NCBI RefSeq assembly: GCF_026343185.1
Contig: NZ_JAPEMA010000001.1
Coordinates: forward strand, 992,001 to 1,056,000
DNA: 64,000 bases
Direction of reading: 5' to 3'
Origin: Streptomyces sp. NBC_00091
GTDB taxonomy: Bacteria > Actinomycetota > Actinomycetes > Streptomycetales > Streptomycetaceae
In this document: positions 29,954-40,850 of the stretch, one piece after another
Numbering within the stretch: position 1 is the stretch's first letter
Layout of the letters: each line of letters opens with the position of its first letter
Notes under the pieces: generated by a model
The model's input: only the letters and a program-made list of their open reading frames with translations
What the model was told of the DNA's origin: nothing
Databases searched by the model: none
Program-made: the position numbers and the translations under genes

Positions 29954-31113
29954 CTGAGGCCGGCGGTGCGGGCGCGGGATACGGCGGGGCCGATGGCGGC
30001 GGCGACCGCGGCGACGTCCTCCTTCGTGGAGGTGTGGCCCAGGGAGAAGCGCAGGGTGCCGCGGGCCAGCTGCGGGTCGGTGCCCGTCGCCAGCAGGACG
30101 TGGCTGGGCTGGGCCACGCCCGCGGTGCAGGCGGAGCCGGTGGAGCATTCGATGCCCTGCGCGTCCAGCAGCAGCAGGAGGGAGTCGCCCTCGCAGCCGG
30201 GGAAGCTGAAGTGGGCGTTGGCCGGGAGCCGGTCCTCGGGGTCGCCGCCCAGGACGGCGTCGGGGACGGCGGCCAGCACGGCCGCGACCAGCTCGTCGCG
30301 CAGGGCGCCGACCTCGGCGGCGAACCGCTCGCGCCGCTCGGCGGCGAGTACGGCCGCCACCGCGAAGGCGGCGATGGCCGGCACGTCGAGGGTGCCGGAG
30401 CGGACGTGCCGCTCCTGGCCGCCGCCGTGCAGGACCGGGACGGGGCTCTGGTCCCGGCCGAGGAGCAGGGCGCCGATCCCGTAGGGGCCGCCGACCTTGT
30501 GGCCGCTGATGGTCATGGCGGCCAGGCCGCTGTCACCGAAGCGGACGTCGAGCTGCCCGAAGGCCTGGACGGCGTCCGAGTGCAGGGGGAGGGAGAACTC
30601 GCGGGCGATGGCGGCCAGTTCGCGGACCGGCATCACGGTGCCGATCTCGTTGTTGGCCCACATCACGGTGGCCAGGGCGACATCGCCCGGGTTCCGCTCG
30701 ACGGCCGCCCGGAAGACCTCGGGGTGCACGCGGCCGTAGCGGTCGACGGGGAGGTACTCGACCTGGGCCCCTTCGTGCTCGGCGAGCCAGTGCACGGCGT
30801 CGAGGACGGCGTGGTGCTCGACGGGGCTGGCGAGGATCCGGTTCCGGGCCGGGTCGGCGTCGCGGCGGGCCCAGTACAGGCCCTTGACGGCGAGGTTGTC
30901 GGCCTCGGTGCCGCCCGCGGTGAAGACCACCTCGCTCGGGCGTGCGCCGAGGGCCTCGGCGAGGGACTCGCGGGCCTCCTCGACGGTACGGCGGGCGCGG
31001 CGGCCGGCGGCGTGCAGGGAGGACGCGTTACCCGTGGCGGCGAACTGCGCGGTCATCGCCGCAGCGGCTTCCGGGAGCATCGGCGTGGTCGCGGCGTGGT
31101 CGAGGTAGGCCAT
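29950..31113 (-). CDS. cysteine desulfurase (NifS/IscS-like, class V aminotransferase)
   Basis: 387 aa. PLP-binding Lys206 in SGHKVGGP, His100/101 in SPVEHHAV and catalytic Cys328 in STGSACTAG on the mobile loop are visible. It removes sulfur from cysteine as a persulfide. The adjacent mnmA gene (with only the amidase pair between) indicates a role in tRNA 2-thiolation; a general Fe-S role is also possible. Its stop codon coincides with a solo MITE end. Confidence 0.95.
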   Translation of the reverse strand: MAYLDHAATTPMLPEAAAAMTAQFAATGNASSLHAAGRRARRTVEEARESLAEALGARPSEVVFTAGGTEADNLAVKGLYWARRDADPARNRILASPVEHHAVLDAVHWLAEHEGAQVEYLPVDRYGRVHPEVFRAAVERNPGDVALATVMWANNEIGTVMPVRELAAIAREFSLPLHSDAVQAFGQLDVRFGDSGLAAMTISGHKVGGPYGIGALLLGRDQSPVPVLHGGGQERHVRSGTLDVPAIAAFAVAAVLAAERRERFAAEVGALRDELVAAVLAAVPDAVLGGDPEDRLPANAHFSFPGCEGDSLLLLLDAQGIECSTGSACTAGVAQPSHVLLATGTDPQLARGTLRFSLGHTSTKEDVAAVAAAIGPAVSRARTAGLS

Positions 31114-31286
31114 GATCCCCCGATTCTACGAGGCCCCCACCGAGACGGGTCCCCTCCGGGGGCGGTTACTCGGTGGCGTGACGCTTTGCTGCCGCGGATG
31201 TGGCCGCTGCGCGGGCTGCTCCCCTACCCGCCCTTCGCCCGTTCCCGCCTCAATCACCGGCGCGGCTCACTACACGGCGCTCCGCG

Positions 31287-31347
31287 CCCGCGCCTCAAAC
31301 GCCGGCGGGGCTGGATCTTCCAGCCCCGCCGGCGTTTGAGGCGCGGG
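31287..31347. repeat. 29-bp perfect inverted repeat of a dispersed family
   Basis: Two 29-base arms (31287-31315 and 31319-31347) with a 3-base loop carry the core CGCCTCAAACGCCGGCGGGG. The 312-base gap 31114-31425 is otherwise made of related sequence: a degenerate copy at about 31201-31260 and an inverted extension to about 31400. The same family recurs at 41801-41990. It also lies past the thioesterase stop codon (31426, minus strand) and could terminate that transcript. Confidence 0.8.
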
Positions 31348-31425
31348 TCCGGGCAGCGCCCGGGGAACGGTGGAAGGGCGGGTAGGGGACCGCTCCGCGC
31401 AGCGGTGGAGCGGGGCCCGGCAGGG

Positions 31426-32280
31426 CTAGCGCGGGGCGCGGGCCAGTTGGCGGGACTGGGCCACCAGGCGGTTCGCGGAGTCCCAGACCTCGGCGTCCTC
31501 CTCCAGGAAGCCGCCGGCCAGGTTGCGGGTGACGATGCCGACCCGGAGCGGGCCCGGGGCGGGGCGGTGGCGGATGTGCGTGGTGAGCTCGACGGTCGGG
31601 GCCCAGCCCAGCAGTCCGAGGTCGAAGGCGGTCGGCGGGAGCGCGTCCACCGCGAGCAGCAGCGACAGCGGGTCGGCGTCGCGGCCGTCGGCCAGCTCGA
31701 ACCAGGCCCGCATCTCGCCCTTGCCCGAGGGCGCGCCGACCGCCCAGCCGGCCGTCGCCGGGTCCAGGCGCAGCCGGAGCCGGTCGACGATGGCGTTGCT
31801 GCCCGGGATCGGTGCCGGGCCGGCCTCGGGGCCGAGGCAGTCCTCGTACGCGGGCATGACCGGCGGCTGCGCCACGGTGTGCACGGTGTCGGGGAGCGCG
31901 GCGAGGTCCCCGTACGAGGCGATGACCCGGATCCGCTCGATCTCGGCGCCGCTCTCGTCGTACTGGAACAGCGAGGCCTGGCCGGTGGAGAGGGTGCGGC
32001 CCACCCGCACGACCTCGGTGCGGATCACGGCGGGGCCGGGCACGGAGGAGGTCAGGTAGTGGGCGGACACGGTGAAGGGGTCCGGGTGCGGCAGGGCCGC
32101 CGCGAGGGCCCGGCCGACCAGGGCCAGCAGATAGCCGCCGTTGACGGCGGTGATGATCGTCCAGCCGGCGGACAGCTCCGCTTCGTACACACCGGGCTCG
32201 CCCGCACGGGCGGTGATGGCGGTGTCGCGGTCGAATTCGCTGTCGCCGATGGAGGCCGCCTGGGCCGCTGCGTAAGACAT
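31426..32280 (-). CDS. acyl-CoA thioesterase-like double hotdog protein
   Basis: 284 aa, a TesB-like double-hotdog size. N-terminal hotdog: LSAGWTIITAVNGGYLLALVGRAL and VSAHYLTSSVPGPAVIRTEVVR. C-terminal hotdog: ELTTHIRHRPAPGPLRVGIVTRN. Such proteins hydrolyse medium or long acyl-CoAs. It is monocistronic between repeats and the TRIC gene. Confidence 0.88.
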   Translation of the reverse strand: MSYAAAQAASIGDSEFDRDTAITARAGEPGVYEAELSAGWTIITAVNGGYLLALVGRALAAALPHPDPFTVSAHYLTSSVPGPAVIRTEVVRVGRTLSTGQASLFQYDESGAEIERIRVIASYGDLAALPDTVHTVAQPPVMPAYEDCLGPEAGPAPIPGSNAIVDRLRLRLDPATAGWAVGAPSGKGEMRAWFELADGRDADPLSLLLAVDALPPTAFDLGLLGWAPTVELTTHIRHRPAPGPLRVGIVTRNLAGGFLEEDAEVWDSANRLVAQSRQLARAPR

Positions 32281-32338
32281 GCCGACGACGGTACACCGGC
32301 AAGCTACTAAGCGGTAGCTTTTGTTTCCCGGGAAGGAC

Positions 32339-32995
32339 CTACGGCTCTTCGGCCACCGAGGAGCGGCGGTTCCAGGCCAGCGGGGCCTGCCAGTGGTAGC
32401 GCATCGCCAGCAGGCGCAGCACGAAGGTGGTGACGATCGCGAGGGCGGTGGTCACGCCGTTGAGCAGGTCGAAGCCGATGAAGACGGCCACCATCGAGGA
32501 GCCGACGACGGCCGGGACGGCGTACATCTCGCGGTCGCGCAGCAGCGAGGGCACCTCGTTGGCGAGTACGTCGCGCAGTACGCCACCGCCGACGGCCGTG
32601 GCCAGGCCGAGTGCCGCGGAGGCGGTCAGGCCGAGGCCGTACTCGTAGGCCTTGGTGGTGCCGGTCACGCAGAACAGCCCGAGGCCGGCGGCGTCGAAGA
32701 CGTTGATGGCCCGGTTGATGCGCTGCACCTCGGGGTGGAGGAAGAAGACGAGCGCGGCGGCGATCAGGGGGGTCACGAAGAAGCTGAGCTCCCCGAAGGC
32801 CGCGGGCGGCACGGCGCCGATACAGAGGTCGCGCAGCAGGCCACCGCCGAGGGCGGTGACGAGGGCGAGGACGGCGATGCCGAAGACGTCGAAGTTCTTG
32901 CGGACCGCGAGGAGCGCACCGGCGGTCGCGAAGACGAAGATGCCCGCGAGGTCCAGGGCGTGCTGGATGCCGGGCGGGAAGAGATCGTGGAGCAC
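32339..32995 (-). CDS. TRIC/UPF0126 family cation channel
   Basis: 218 aa with seven hydrophobic helices and the duplicated glycine-rich motif ALGGGLLRD(LC) and AVGGGVLRDVLANEVP that lines the pore of trimeric intracellular cation channels. The prokaryotic members conduct K+ or Na+. It is preceded by a G-rich tandem repeat region. Confidence 0.93.
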   Translation of the reverse strand: MLHDLFPPGIQHALDLAGIFVFATAGALLAVRKNFDVFGIAVLALVTALGGGLLRDLCIGAVPPAAFGELSFFVTPLIAAALVFFLHPEVQRINRAINVFDAAGLGLFCVTGTTKAYEYGLGLTASAALGLATAVGGGVLRDVLANEVPSLLRDREMYAVPAVVGSSMVAVFIGFDLLNGVTTALAIVTTFVLRLLAMRYHWQAPLAWNRRSSVAEEP

Positions 32996-33060
32996 CCGGT
33001 CATTGTCGCCCGGCGGCGGGCGCGTCCATGCCAGCGGCGTCGCCGGTCACGCGGATGCGG

Positions 33061-33233
33061 CGGCCAGGCGCGTGCGGCGGCCGGGCGTGTGCGGCGGCCG
33101 GGCGTGTACCGGGGCGAGGCGTGTGCCGGGGCGAGGCGTGTGCGGGGGCGGGCGTGTGCGGGGGTGTGCGGGGGCGGGGGTGTGCGGGGGCGGGGGTGTG
33201 CGGGGGCGGGGGTGTGCGGGGGCGGGGGTCTCG
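33061..33233. repeat. G-rich tandem repeats
   Basis: Successive near-copies start as CGTGTGCGGCGGCCGGG, change to GGGGCGAGGCGTGTGCC and end as four 16-base units TGTGCGGGGGCGGGGG. All are strongly strand-asymmetric (G on the plus strand) and can form G-quadruplexes. It lies between the TRIC gene and the opp terminator with no coding potential. Confidence 0.8.
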
Positions 33234-33259
33234 TCCGCTACTCCGAGACCCCCGCCCCC
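33218..33259 (-). terminator. opp operon terminator
   Basis: A perfect 16-base stem (33218-33233 with 33244-33259) and a 10-base loop, 27 bases past the oppF stop. The right arm begins with a 13-base copy of CTACTCCGAGACC found at the oppF 3' end (33286-33298). Confidence 0.85.
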
Positions 33260-33285
33260 GGGTCACCGCCCGGCCGGGGCGCGGT

Positions 33286-34368
<1,083 letters not shown>

Positions 34369-34373
34369 GTCCG

Positions 34374-35468
34374 TCACAGCTTCGGCGCAATCTCTTCGGT
34401 CCAGATCCGGGTCCGCTCCTCCTGCGACATGTGGCAGGCGGACCAGTGCCGGCTGTCGTCCTCGGTCAGCTCGGGACGCTGGGTGCGGGTGATGCCCCCC
34501 TTGGGCACGTCGGCGTAGGGGCACCGGGGGTTGAAGGCGCAGCCGCTCGGGATGTTGATGAGGCTGGGCGGCGAGCCCTTGACCGGGATCAGCCGCTCGG
34601 TCTGGTCGCGGTCGATGCGCGGCATGGAGCCGAGCAGTCCCCAGGTGTACGGGTGGCGGGGGCCGTAGAAGACCTTCTCGGCGGTGCCCCGCTCGACGCA
34701 CCGGCCGCCGTACATCACGAGGATCTCGTCGGCCATCTCGGCGACCACGCCGAGGTCGTGGGTGATCATGATGACCGCGGAGCCGAACTCCTTCTGGAGG
34801 TCCCGGATCAGGTCGAGGATCTGCGCCTGGACGGTGACGTCCAGGGCCGTGGTCGGCTCGTCCGCGATGAGCAGTTCGGGGTTGTTGACCAGCGCCATCG
34901 CGATCATCGCGCGCTGGCGCATGCCGCCGGAGAACTCGTGCGGGTACGCGTCCACGCGCCGGTGGGGCTCCGGGATGCCGACGCGGTCGAGCATCTCGAC
35001 GGCCCGGGCGCGGGCCTTCTTCTTGTCGACGTCGTTGTGGGTCCGGTAGGCCTCGACGATCTGCTTGCCGACCGAGTAGTACGGGTGCATCGCGGAGAGC
35101 GGGTCCTGGAAGACCATCGCCATCTTGCGGCCGCGCAGGCGCCGTACGTGGTCCGCGTCGGCCTGGACCAGGTCCTCGCCGTCGAGGACGACCTCGCCCG
35201 AGATGTGCGGGCGACTGCGCGCGTTGCCGGTGCGGTGCAGGCCCATGATCGCGAGCGAGGTGACCGACTTCCCGGAGCCGGACTCGCCGACGATGCCGAG
35301 GGTCTTGCCGCGCTCCAGGTCGAAGGAGAGGCCGTCGACGGACTTCACCAGGCCGTCGTCGGTCGGGAAGTGGACCTTCAGGTCGCGCACGGAGAGGAAG
35401 GGGTTCGCGTCGCGCGGACCGCCCTGCTCGGGCACGAAGGCCGGCTCGTCGGAAACGTTCTTGGTCAC
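34374..35468 (-). CDS. oppD: oligopeptide ABC transporter ATPase (OppD-like)
   Basis: 364 aa from GTG 35468, which overlaps the oppB stop (GTGA). Walker [25 protein letters not shown], signature [15 protein letters not shown], Walker B LLIADEP, and the C-terminal oligo_HPY region ending with a Cys cluster ([11 protein letters not shown]). It pairs with OppF to power peptide uptake. Confidence 0.96.
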   Translation of the reverse strand: MTKNVSDEPAFVPEQGGPRDANPFLSVRDLKVHFPTDDGLVKSVDGLSFDLERGKTLGIVGESGSGKSVTSLAIMGLHRTGNARSRPHISGEVVLDGEDLVQADADHVRRLRGRKMAMVFQDPLSAMHPYYSVGKQIVEAYRTHNDVDKKKARARAVEMLDRVGIPEPHRRVDAYPHEFSGGMRQRAMIAMALVNNPELLIADEPTTALDVTVQAQILDLIRDLQKEFGSAVIMITHDLGVVAEMADEILVMYGGRCVERGTAEKVFYGPRHPYTWGLLGSMPRIDRDQTERLIPVKGSPPSLINIPSGCAFNPRCPYADVPKGGITRTQRPELTEDDSRHWSACHMSQEERTRIWTEEIAPKL

Positions 35469-36466
35469 GTCAGCCTCACGCGCGGGTCGATGACGGCGTA
35501 CAGCAGGTCCACGATCAGGTTGGCCATCACCACGAACAGCGCGGCGAGCAGGGTGACCCCCATGATCACGGGGAGGTCGCCGGCCCCGATGGCGGCGACG
35601 GCCGCCGTCCCGAGGCCCTGGAAGTTGAAGGTGGTCTCGGTGAGCACCGCGCCGCCGAGGAGACCTCCGAGGTCGAGGCCGAACATGGTGACGATCGGGG
35701 TGAGCGTGGAGCGCAGGGCGTGCTTGCGGATGACCACGCCCTCCTTGAGGCCCTTGGCCCGGGCGGTGCGGATGTAGTCCTCGCCGAGGACCTCGAGCAT
35801 GGTCGCCCGGGTGATGCGGGCGTAGGTCGCGGCGAAGAGGAAGGCGAGGGTGACCCAGGGCAGGATCAGGCTGTTGAGCCAGGCCACCGGATCCTCGGTC
35901 AGGGGTTTGTAGTTGGACACGTCCAGCCAGCCGAGGCTGTAGACGAAGAGGGCGGGAGCCACCATGCCGGTGAAGAAGATCGGCAGGGAGACGCCGGCGA
36001 GCGCGCCGACCATGACCGTGCGGTCGATGGCGGTGCGGCGCTTGAGGGCGGAGATCACTCCTGTGGCCACACCGGCGATCACCCAGATCACGGCCGCCCC
36101 GAGGGCGAGCGAGAGGGTGACCGGGATCCGGTCCATCATGGTCTCCCAGACGGGTGCCTCGGTCTTGAACGAGTAGCCGAAGCAGGGAGCCGCACAGTGG
36201 GTGATCTCGGTGCCGCCGTCGTAGTCGCGGCCGGCGAAGATGCCCTTGACGAAGAGCAGGTACTGCTCGGAGATGGGCTTGTCGAAGCCCATCTTCACGC
36301 GGATGCCCGCCAGGGCGGTCTCGTTGGTCTCGCGTCCGGCGTACATGAGCGCGGGATCGCTGCCGGTCAGCTTCGGGACCGCGAAGAAGATGCCGAAGGT
36401 GACCACGGAGACCACCAGCAGCGTGGCGGCGACGTTGAACAGCCGCCGTATGAGGTAGACGAGCAC
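35465..36466 (-). CDS. oppB: oligopeptide ABC permease (OppB-like)
   Basis: 333 aa with a long extracytoplasmic insert (residues 38-100, including a Cys pair AAPCFGY region) after the first helix, then five further helices. The EAA loop is [26 protein letters not shown] 36466 start; the ribosome site is weak and a strong hairpin precedes it, so it may be translated less than oppA. Confidence 0.95.
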   Translation of the reverse strand: MLVYLIRRLFNVAATLLVVSVVTFGIFFAVPKLTGSDPALMYAGRETNETALAGIRVKMGFDKPISEQYLLFVKGIFAGRDYDGGTEITHCAAPCFGYSFKTEAPVWETMMDRIPVTLSLALGAAVIWVIAGVATGVISALKRRTAIDRTVMVGALAGVSLPIFFTGMVAPALFVYSLGWLDVSNYKPLTEDPVAWLNSLILPWVTLAFLFAATYARITRATMLEVLGEDYIRTARAKGLKEGVVIRKHALRSTLTPIVTMFGLDLGGLLGGAVLTETTFNFQGLGTAAVAAIGAGDLPVIMGVTLLAALFVVMANLIVDLLYAVIDPRVRLT

Positions 36467-36487
36467 TGCAGTCGGCCGCCCGGGGCG

Positions 36488-36522
36488 GGTGGCCGCCGCC
36501 CCTCGTGGGGACGGCGGCCACC
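36488..36522 (-). terminator. strong hairpin between oppA and oppB
   Basis: GGTGGCCGCCGCCCC pairs with GGGGACGGCGGCCACC (one bulged A) around a TCGT loop, about 15 base pairs, in the 158-base oppA-oppB gap. In binding-protein operons such hairpins often stabilise the upstream message or cause partial termination so that binding protein is made in excess. Confidence 0.8.
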
Positions 36523-36624
36523 GCCTGCGGCCTTCACCTGCCCTTCGGACTAGCGCATGTGCGGTGAAGGCACTTACTTACGTGCTGAGTTGCGTTTGCC
36601 TGACTGTCGGCCGAGCGGCCTGCA

Positions 36625-38391
36625 CTACTTCGGGGAGATACCCACGGTGGCGAGGTCGATCTTGCCGAAGGACTCGTTGAAGAAGACGTTCGTCAGGCGC
36701 GGGTTGTGGTAGACGAGCGCCTTGTCGAAGTTGATCGGCAGGTAGAGCGCCTTGTCCATGACCTTCTTGTTGATCTCCGTGTAGAACGGAGCGGCAGCCT
36801 CGGGCGTGTTGGCGGCGGCGGCCTTGTCGAACAGCCCGTTGATCTCGCTGTCGTTGATCTCGGTGTAGTTGTTGTTGCCGTTCGGCAGGATGAACGATCC
36901 GTCGACCAGCGGCTGGAGGAAGCCCGCGCCGGAGTTGTAGTCGGCGCCCCAGCCCATGACGATGATGCCGTAGCCCTTCTTCTTCACGTTCTCGGGCGAA
37001 CCGATCGTGGAAGAGGAGAGCTTGCCGTCGAACTGGTCGATCGTCGCCTTGATGCCGACCTTGGCGAGCGAGGCCTGGAGGGACTCGGCCGTCTTCACCT
37101 CGGGGGCGCGGTTGTTGCGCACGGCGATGGTGGTCTCGAAGCCGTCGGGCTTGCCGCAGGCCTTGAGCGCCGCCTTGGCCTTGGCCTCCTGCGGCTTGCC
37201 CTTCGTCAGGCTGAAGGGGTCGTACTCCTTCTCCGAGCCGGGGACGCCGGCCGGCAGCATGTTCGCGCCGAGGTCACCGCTGGTCGGGCCGCCGCGGGCG
37301 GTCTGCAGGGACTTCGGGTCGGCCGCGTAGATGACGGCCTTGCGGCACTCGATGTTGTCGAACGGCGCGACCGTCTGCGGGAAGGCGAAGTAGCGGATGT
37401 AGCCCGTGAACGGGTTGTCCGCGTTCTTCTTGAGTTCCGCGTCCTTGAGGATCTTGTTCTTCGCGGCCTGCTGGACACCGGTGCCGTCGACGGCCATGTC
37501 GATGTCGCCCGAGAGCAGGCGCTGGTCCATGTCGTCCGGGTTGGTGGTGACCGTGAAGGAGACCTTGTCCGGCAGACCCTTGCGGATCGGGTCCGTCTTC
37601 GGGTCCCAGTTCTCGTTGCGGACGAAGGTCGCGCCCTTGCCCGCGGTGAAGCTCTCCACCTTGTAAGGGCCGGTGGAGATCGGCTTGTTGGTGTACGTGG
37701 CGCCCGTGTCCTTGCCCACCGGGACCGGCGAGGAGGACGGCATGGCCAGCAGGTAGCTGAAGTCGGAGTTCGCGCTCGCCAGGTTGAAGACGATCGTCTT
37801 GTCGTCCGGCGTCTCGACGGTCTTCAGACCCATCTTGTTCGGGTCGGTGTCCTTGTACGGGCCGGGGTACTTCTGGCCCTGGTCGAGGAGGTCGATCAGG
37901 TAGGTCGGGCCGCCCGACAGCACGTCCTGCGCGAAGACGCGCTCGACGCCGTACTTGATGTCCTTCGAGGTGATCGGCGTACCGTCCTCGAACTTCACCC
38001 CGTCCTTGAGCTTGAGGGTGTACGTCTTGCCGTCGTTGCTGATGACCGGCAGGGCCTCGGCGAGGTCCGGGACCACCTTGGTGCCGTCCTTGCCCGGCTT
38101 GGCGTCGTAGGCGAGCAGGCTGCGGACGTAGAGCCGCTGCATGTTCCACACGAAGCCGTAGTAGGCGCGCGCCGGGTCGAGGTAGTCGACGTCCTGCGGG
38201 GACCAGAGCTTGAGCTCGCCGCCCTTGGCGTCCGAGGGGTTGATGACTGCGGTAGCGGCACCGCTGTAGCCCTTGCCGCTGTCGCCGTCCGCCTTGTCGT
38301 CCTTCTTGGCCCCGTTGTCACCGCACGCGGCGGTCATCGAGAGGGCGGCGATCACGGCGGTGATCGCGAGAGCCTGCTTTCTGCGGATCAC
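36625..38391 (-). CDS. oppA: oligopeptide-binding lipoprotein (SBP_bac_5)
   Basis: 588 aa from GTG 38391, with GGAGG ten bases upstream. The signal MTAACG gives a lipoprotein Cys near residue 24, followed by a Lys/Asp/Gly linker and the type-II binding fold (GGELKLWSPQDVDYLDPARAYYG, YTLKLKDGVKFEDGTPITSKDIKYGVERV, STGPYKVESF). It delivers peptides to OppBC; in streptomycetes such systems can also carry developmental peptides (BldK is the known case), but nothing here shows that. Confidence 0.95.
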   Translation of the reverse strand: MIRRKQALAITAVIAALSMTAACGDNGAKKDDKADGDSGKGYSGAATAVINPSDAKGGELKLWSPQDVDYLDPARAYYGFVWNMQRLYVRSLLAYDAKPGKDGTKVVPDLAEALPVISNDGKTYTLKLKDGVKFEDGTPITSKDIKYGVERVFAQDVLSGGPTYLIDLLDQGQKYPGPYKDTDPNKMGLKTVETPDDKTIVFNLASANSDFSYLLAMPSSSPVPVGKDTGATYTNKPISTGPYKVESFTAGKGATFVRNENWDPKTDPIRKGLPDKVSFTVTTNPDDMDQRLLSGDIDMAVDGTGVQQAAKNKILKDAELKKNADNPFTGYIRYFAFPQTVAPFDNIECRKAVIYAADPKSLQTARGGPTSGDLGANMLPAGVPGSEKEYDPFSLTKGKPQEAKAKAALKACGKPDGFETTIAVRNNRAPEVKTAESLQASLAKVGIKATIDQFDGKLSSSTIGSPENVKKKGYGIIVMGWGADYNSGAGFLQPLVDGSFILPNGNNNYTEINDSEINGLFDKAAAANTPEAAAPFYTEINKKVMDKALYLPINFDKALVYHNPRLTNVFFNESFGKIDLATVGISPK

Positions 38392-38431
38392 GGTTGTCCA
38401 ACCTCCATAGGTGGTGAATCGAAGAAGCGGT

Positions 38432-39424
38432 TCAGCTGCCCTTGGGGTCGAGTGCGTCACGCAGCCCGTCCCCGAAGAGGTTGAACGCCAGGACGGTGAT
38501 GAAGATCGTCATACCGGGGACCACCATGTACATGGGGTCGTCCTGGTAGATGGGGACGGCGTCGGAGAGCATCTTTCCCCAGGAAGCGGTGGGCGGCTTG
38601 ACGCCGGCGCCCAGGAAGCTGAGTGCCGCTTCGGTCAGGATGTTGGTCGGGATGATCAGCGTGGCGTAGACGAGGATCGGCGCGACCAGGTTCGGCAGCA
38701 GCTCCTTGACCAGGATGTAGCCGCGGCCGGCTCCGAGGCTGCGCGCGGCCTCGACGTACTCGCGTTCACGCAGGGAGATCGTCTGACCCCGGACGATACG
38801 GCCGATGTACGGCCATCCGAAGAAGCCGATGACCAGGATGAGCACGCCCATCCGGACGCCCGAACCCTCGAACCCCCAGAGGGAGTTGGGGACGACGGAC
38901 ACCAGGGCGATGGTGAACAGCAGCTGCGGGAAGGCCAGCAGCAGGTCCATCAGTCGGCTGATGATCCCGTCCACCCAGCCTCCGAGGAAGCCGGCGAGGG
39001 CGCCCAGGAGGCTGCCGAGGACGACCGAGACGAAGGCCGCCAGGAAGGCGACGACCAGGGAGATACGGGCGCCGTAGACGATCCGGCTGAACACGTCGCG
39101 GCCGTTGGTCGGTTCGACGCCCAGCAGGAAGTCGGAGCTGATGCCGCCGAAGGAGCCGAGCGGCGTGCCCAGGTCCGGGTCGATCATGTCCTCGTGGAAC
39201 TCGTTGGGATCGTGTCCCAGCAGGCTCACGATCAGCGGCGCGAAGACCGCCACCAGGATCAGGAGGATCACGACCACACCGCCGGTCAGCGCGACCTTGT
39301 CGCGCTTGAGGCGCATCCAGGCGATGCGGCCGGGCGAGCGGCCTTCGATGGCCTTGGCAGGGACGTCGGCTACGGACACGGGTGCGGGTGATTCCGCGCT
39401 CGTGTCGTGCAGTGGTGCCGTCAT
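38432..39424 (-). CDS. oppC: oligopeptide ABC permease (OppC-like)
   Basis: 330 aa. Cytoplasmic N-terminus with RIAWMRLKRDKVALTGG, then six helices; EAA loop EREYVEAARSLGAGRGYILVKELLPN. First gene of the opp operon (C-A-B-D-F order) after a 620-base upstream region. Confidence 0.95.
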   Translation of the reverse strand: MTAPLHDTSAESPAPVSVADVPAKAIEGRSPGRIAWMRLKRDKVALTGGVVVILLILVAVFAPLIVSLLGHDPNEFHEDMIDPDLGTPLGSFGGISSDFLLGVEPTNGRDVFSRIVYGARISLVVAFLAAFVSVVLGSLLGALAGFLGGWVDGIISRLMDLLLAFPQLLFTIALVSVVPNSLWGFEGSGVRMGVLILVIGFFGWPYIGRIVRGQTISLREREYVEAARSLGAGRGYILVKELLPNLVAPILVYATLIIPTNILTEAALSFLGAGVKPPTASWGKMLSDAVPIYQDDPMYMVVPGMTIFITVLAFNLFGDGLRDALDPKGS

Positions 39425-39919
39425 CGTGGTGGGGACCCCTCTCGGCCGACGGGTGGGTCGGCCCATGCCCGCCGCTGTGGCGGCGTTGGTGCGGAGTGGC
39501 GCTCGGAGTGCTCGGGGCACGTGAACGCGTACGAGGTGCGAGGTGCTGGCAGTGCTGGCTGTGCGGCCGTGCTGTGGGTGGAGCAGGGTGCGGTGCTTGC
39601 GGTGCGGTGCAGCTGAAGTGCGGGAACCGCGGAAGTTGCCGGGCGGAACGCGCGGCGAAGTCCACGTGCCGAACCGCGTCCTGGAGGACTGACCGGCTCT
39701 TGGGTGGGGAGTCTTCATCGGGCGCTCGACCAGCCGCCAGACCCGCAGATGAATGGATGCGCAACCGTGATCTGACGCCCCGGTTCCCGTTATCCGGACT
39801 CCGCTCTCGGCTCAGCGGAGCAAGACCGTCCGTTCGGTACGCAAACGGACATCCCGCTCAACCCCGGGGAGGAGTGTGCCAATTGGGCGCCCATCGGCGG
39901 TGAAATCCGGACAAGACGA
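39425..39919. other. long non-coding region upstream of the opp operon
   Basis: No convincing gene on either strand. It contains a GTGC/GCTG-rich stretch (39530-39620), a 7-base stem hairpin at 39799-39820 (CTCCGCT/AGCGGAG) and a 7-base inverted repeat at 39828-39850 (GTCCGTT/AACGGAC). The opp promoter and possibly a long leader must lie here. Confidence 0.5.
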
Positions 39920-39951
39920 AGGCCGCCGGGAACCGTGGTTCCCGGCGGCCT
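39920..39951 (-). terminator. terminator after SseB-like gene
   Basis: AGGCCGCCGGGAACC pairs perfectly with GGTTCCCGGCGGCCT (15 bases; centre GT) about 100 bases past the stop of the gene at 40048. It separates the sseB pair from the opp operon. Confidence 0.85.
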
Positions 39952-40047
39952 GGTGTCCGTCGGACAGGTCTGTCTCAGGGTCCGGGCACACCCGGACAAT
40001 CCCTGTAGGTGGCTCGGGGAACGACGCCCCCGAGGCCCCTGAGCGGC

Positions 40048-40815
40048 TCAGTAGGCGGCCGCCTGCCCCTCGCGGTCGTAGAAGGGGCGGGTCTGCGCAC
40101 GCAGCCACATCGCCACCGGATCGTGCTCGTCCGCCAGCGCGACCGTGCACACCGGAACCCCCTCGGGCACGGCGCCGACCGACTGCCGCATCATCTCCCG
40201 TACGGATTCCAGCGCGGGCGCCGAGGCGTCGTAGAGGTCGAGCCCCACCGCGAGGTACGCCGATCCGAGCGAGGGCTGCACCCAGGCGCGGCGCAGCGAC
40301 CGGACGGCCGGTGTACGGTGCGCGTGCTGGGTCAGCAGCCCGTAGAACTGCGGGAGCTCCAGGGCCGGCTCGGACAGCCGCAGCGGCCCCGCCGGCATCC
40401 GGTCCAGGCCGGTGGCGACCCGGCGCAGGTCGGCCCAGGGCACGCCGAGGCCGCCGCCCTGGGCGTGCGGGTTGACCCACAGCCCCCAGCGGTCGGGGTA
40501 GAGGGCGCGGGCGATGTCCCGGCCGGTGACCACCTCGTAGCCGCGGTTCCAGCCGCTGGCGGCCAGCTCCTGCGGCGAGGTCACGCAGGGGGCGTATCCG
40601 AGCCCCTCGACCTCCATGCCGCCGTACTGGGCGTCCGGTGAGCCCGGCTGCCCCTGCCAGAGCAGCATCCACAGCCTGCCCTCGGCCAGGGCGCCCAGGA
40701 ATGACTCGTAGCTCTCATAGCGCCCGGGAGTCACCTGGCGCAGCATGTGCTCGACCTGCCCGGCCGCGGCCGTGCCTGACGCACTCACCCGGTACCCCTC
40801 TTCGTCTTCGTCCAC
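40048..40815 (-). CDS. SseB-like protein, first of two paralogues
   Basis: 255 aa, GTG start at 40815. It has two related alpha/beta halves: an N-terminal SseB-like half with LAEGRLWMLLWQG, AQYGGMEVEGLGYAPCVTSP and ARALYPDRWGLWVNPHAQGG, and a C-terminal half with SLGSAYLAVGLDLYD, ending MWLRAQTRPFYD. The ending is shared with the neighbouring gene (RPFY). SseB overproduction in E. coli alters serine sensitivity; its proximity to glycine/serine genes is suggestive only. Confidence 0.75.
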   Translation of the reverse strand: MDEDEEGYRVSASGTAAAGQVEHMLRQVTPGRYESYESFLGALAEGRLWMLLWQGQPGSPDAQYGGMEVEGLGYAPCVTSPQELAASGWNRGYEVVTGRDIARALYPDRWGLWVNPHAQGGGLGVPWADLRRVATGLDRMPAGPLRLSEPALELPQFYGLLTQHAHRTPAVRSLRRAWVQPSLGSAYLAVGLDLYDASAPALESVREMMRQSVGAVPEGVPVCTVALADEHDPVAMWLRAQTRPFYDREGQAAAY

Positions 40816-40850
40816 CCGTCGTCCACACGTACCACTCAGCTTAAGCGGCG

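Noticed and set aside
29863..32310. 815-codon plus-strand frame
   Set aside because: Antisense to the cysteine desulfurase and thioesterase genes and runs through the palindromic repeats.
39382..39903. Plus-strand frames in the opp upstream region
   Set aside because: Gly/Arg/Ser-rich with no homology-like motifs; no start signals. Region treated as a promoter/leader.
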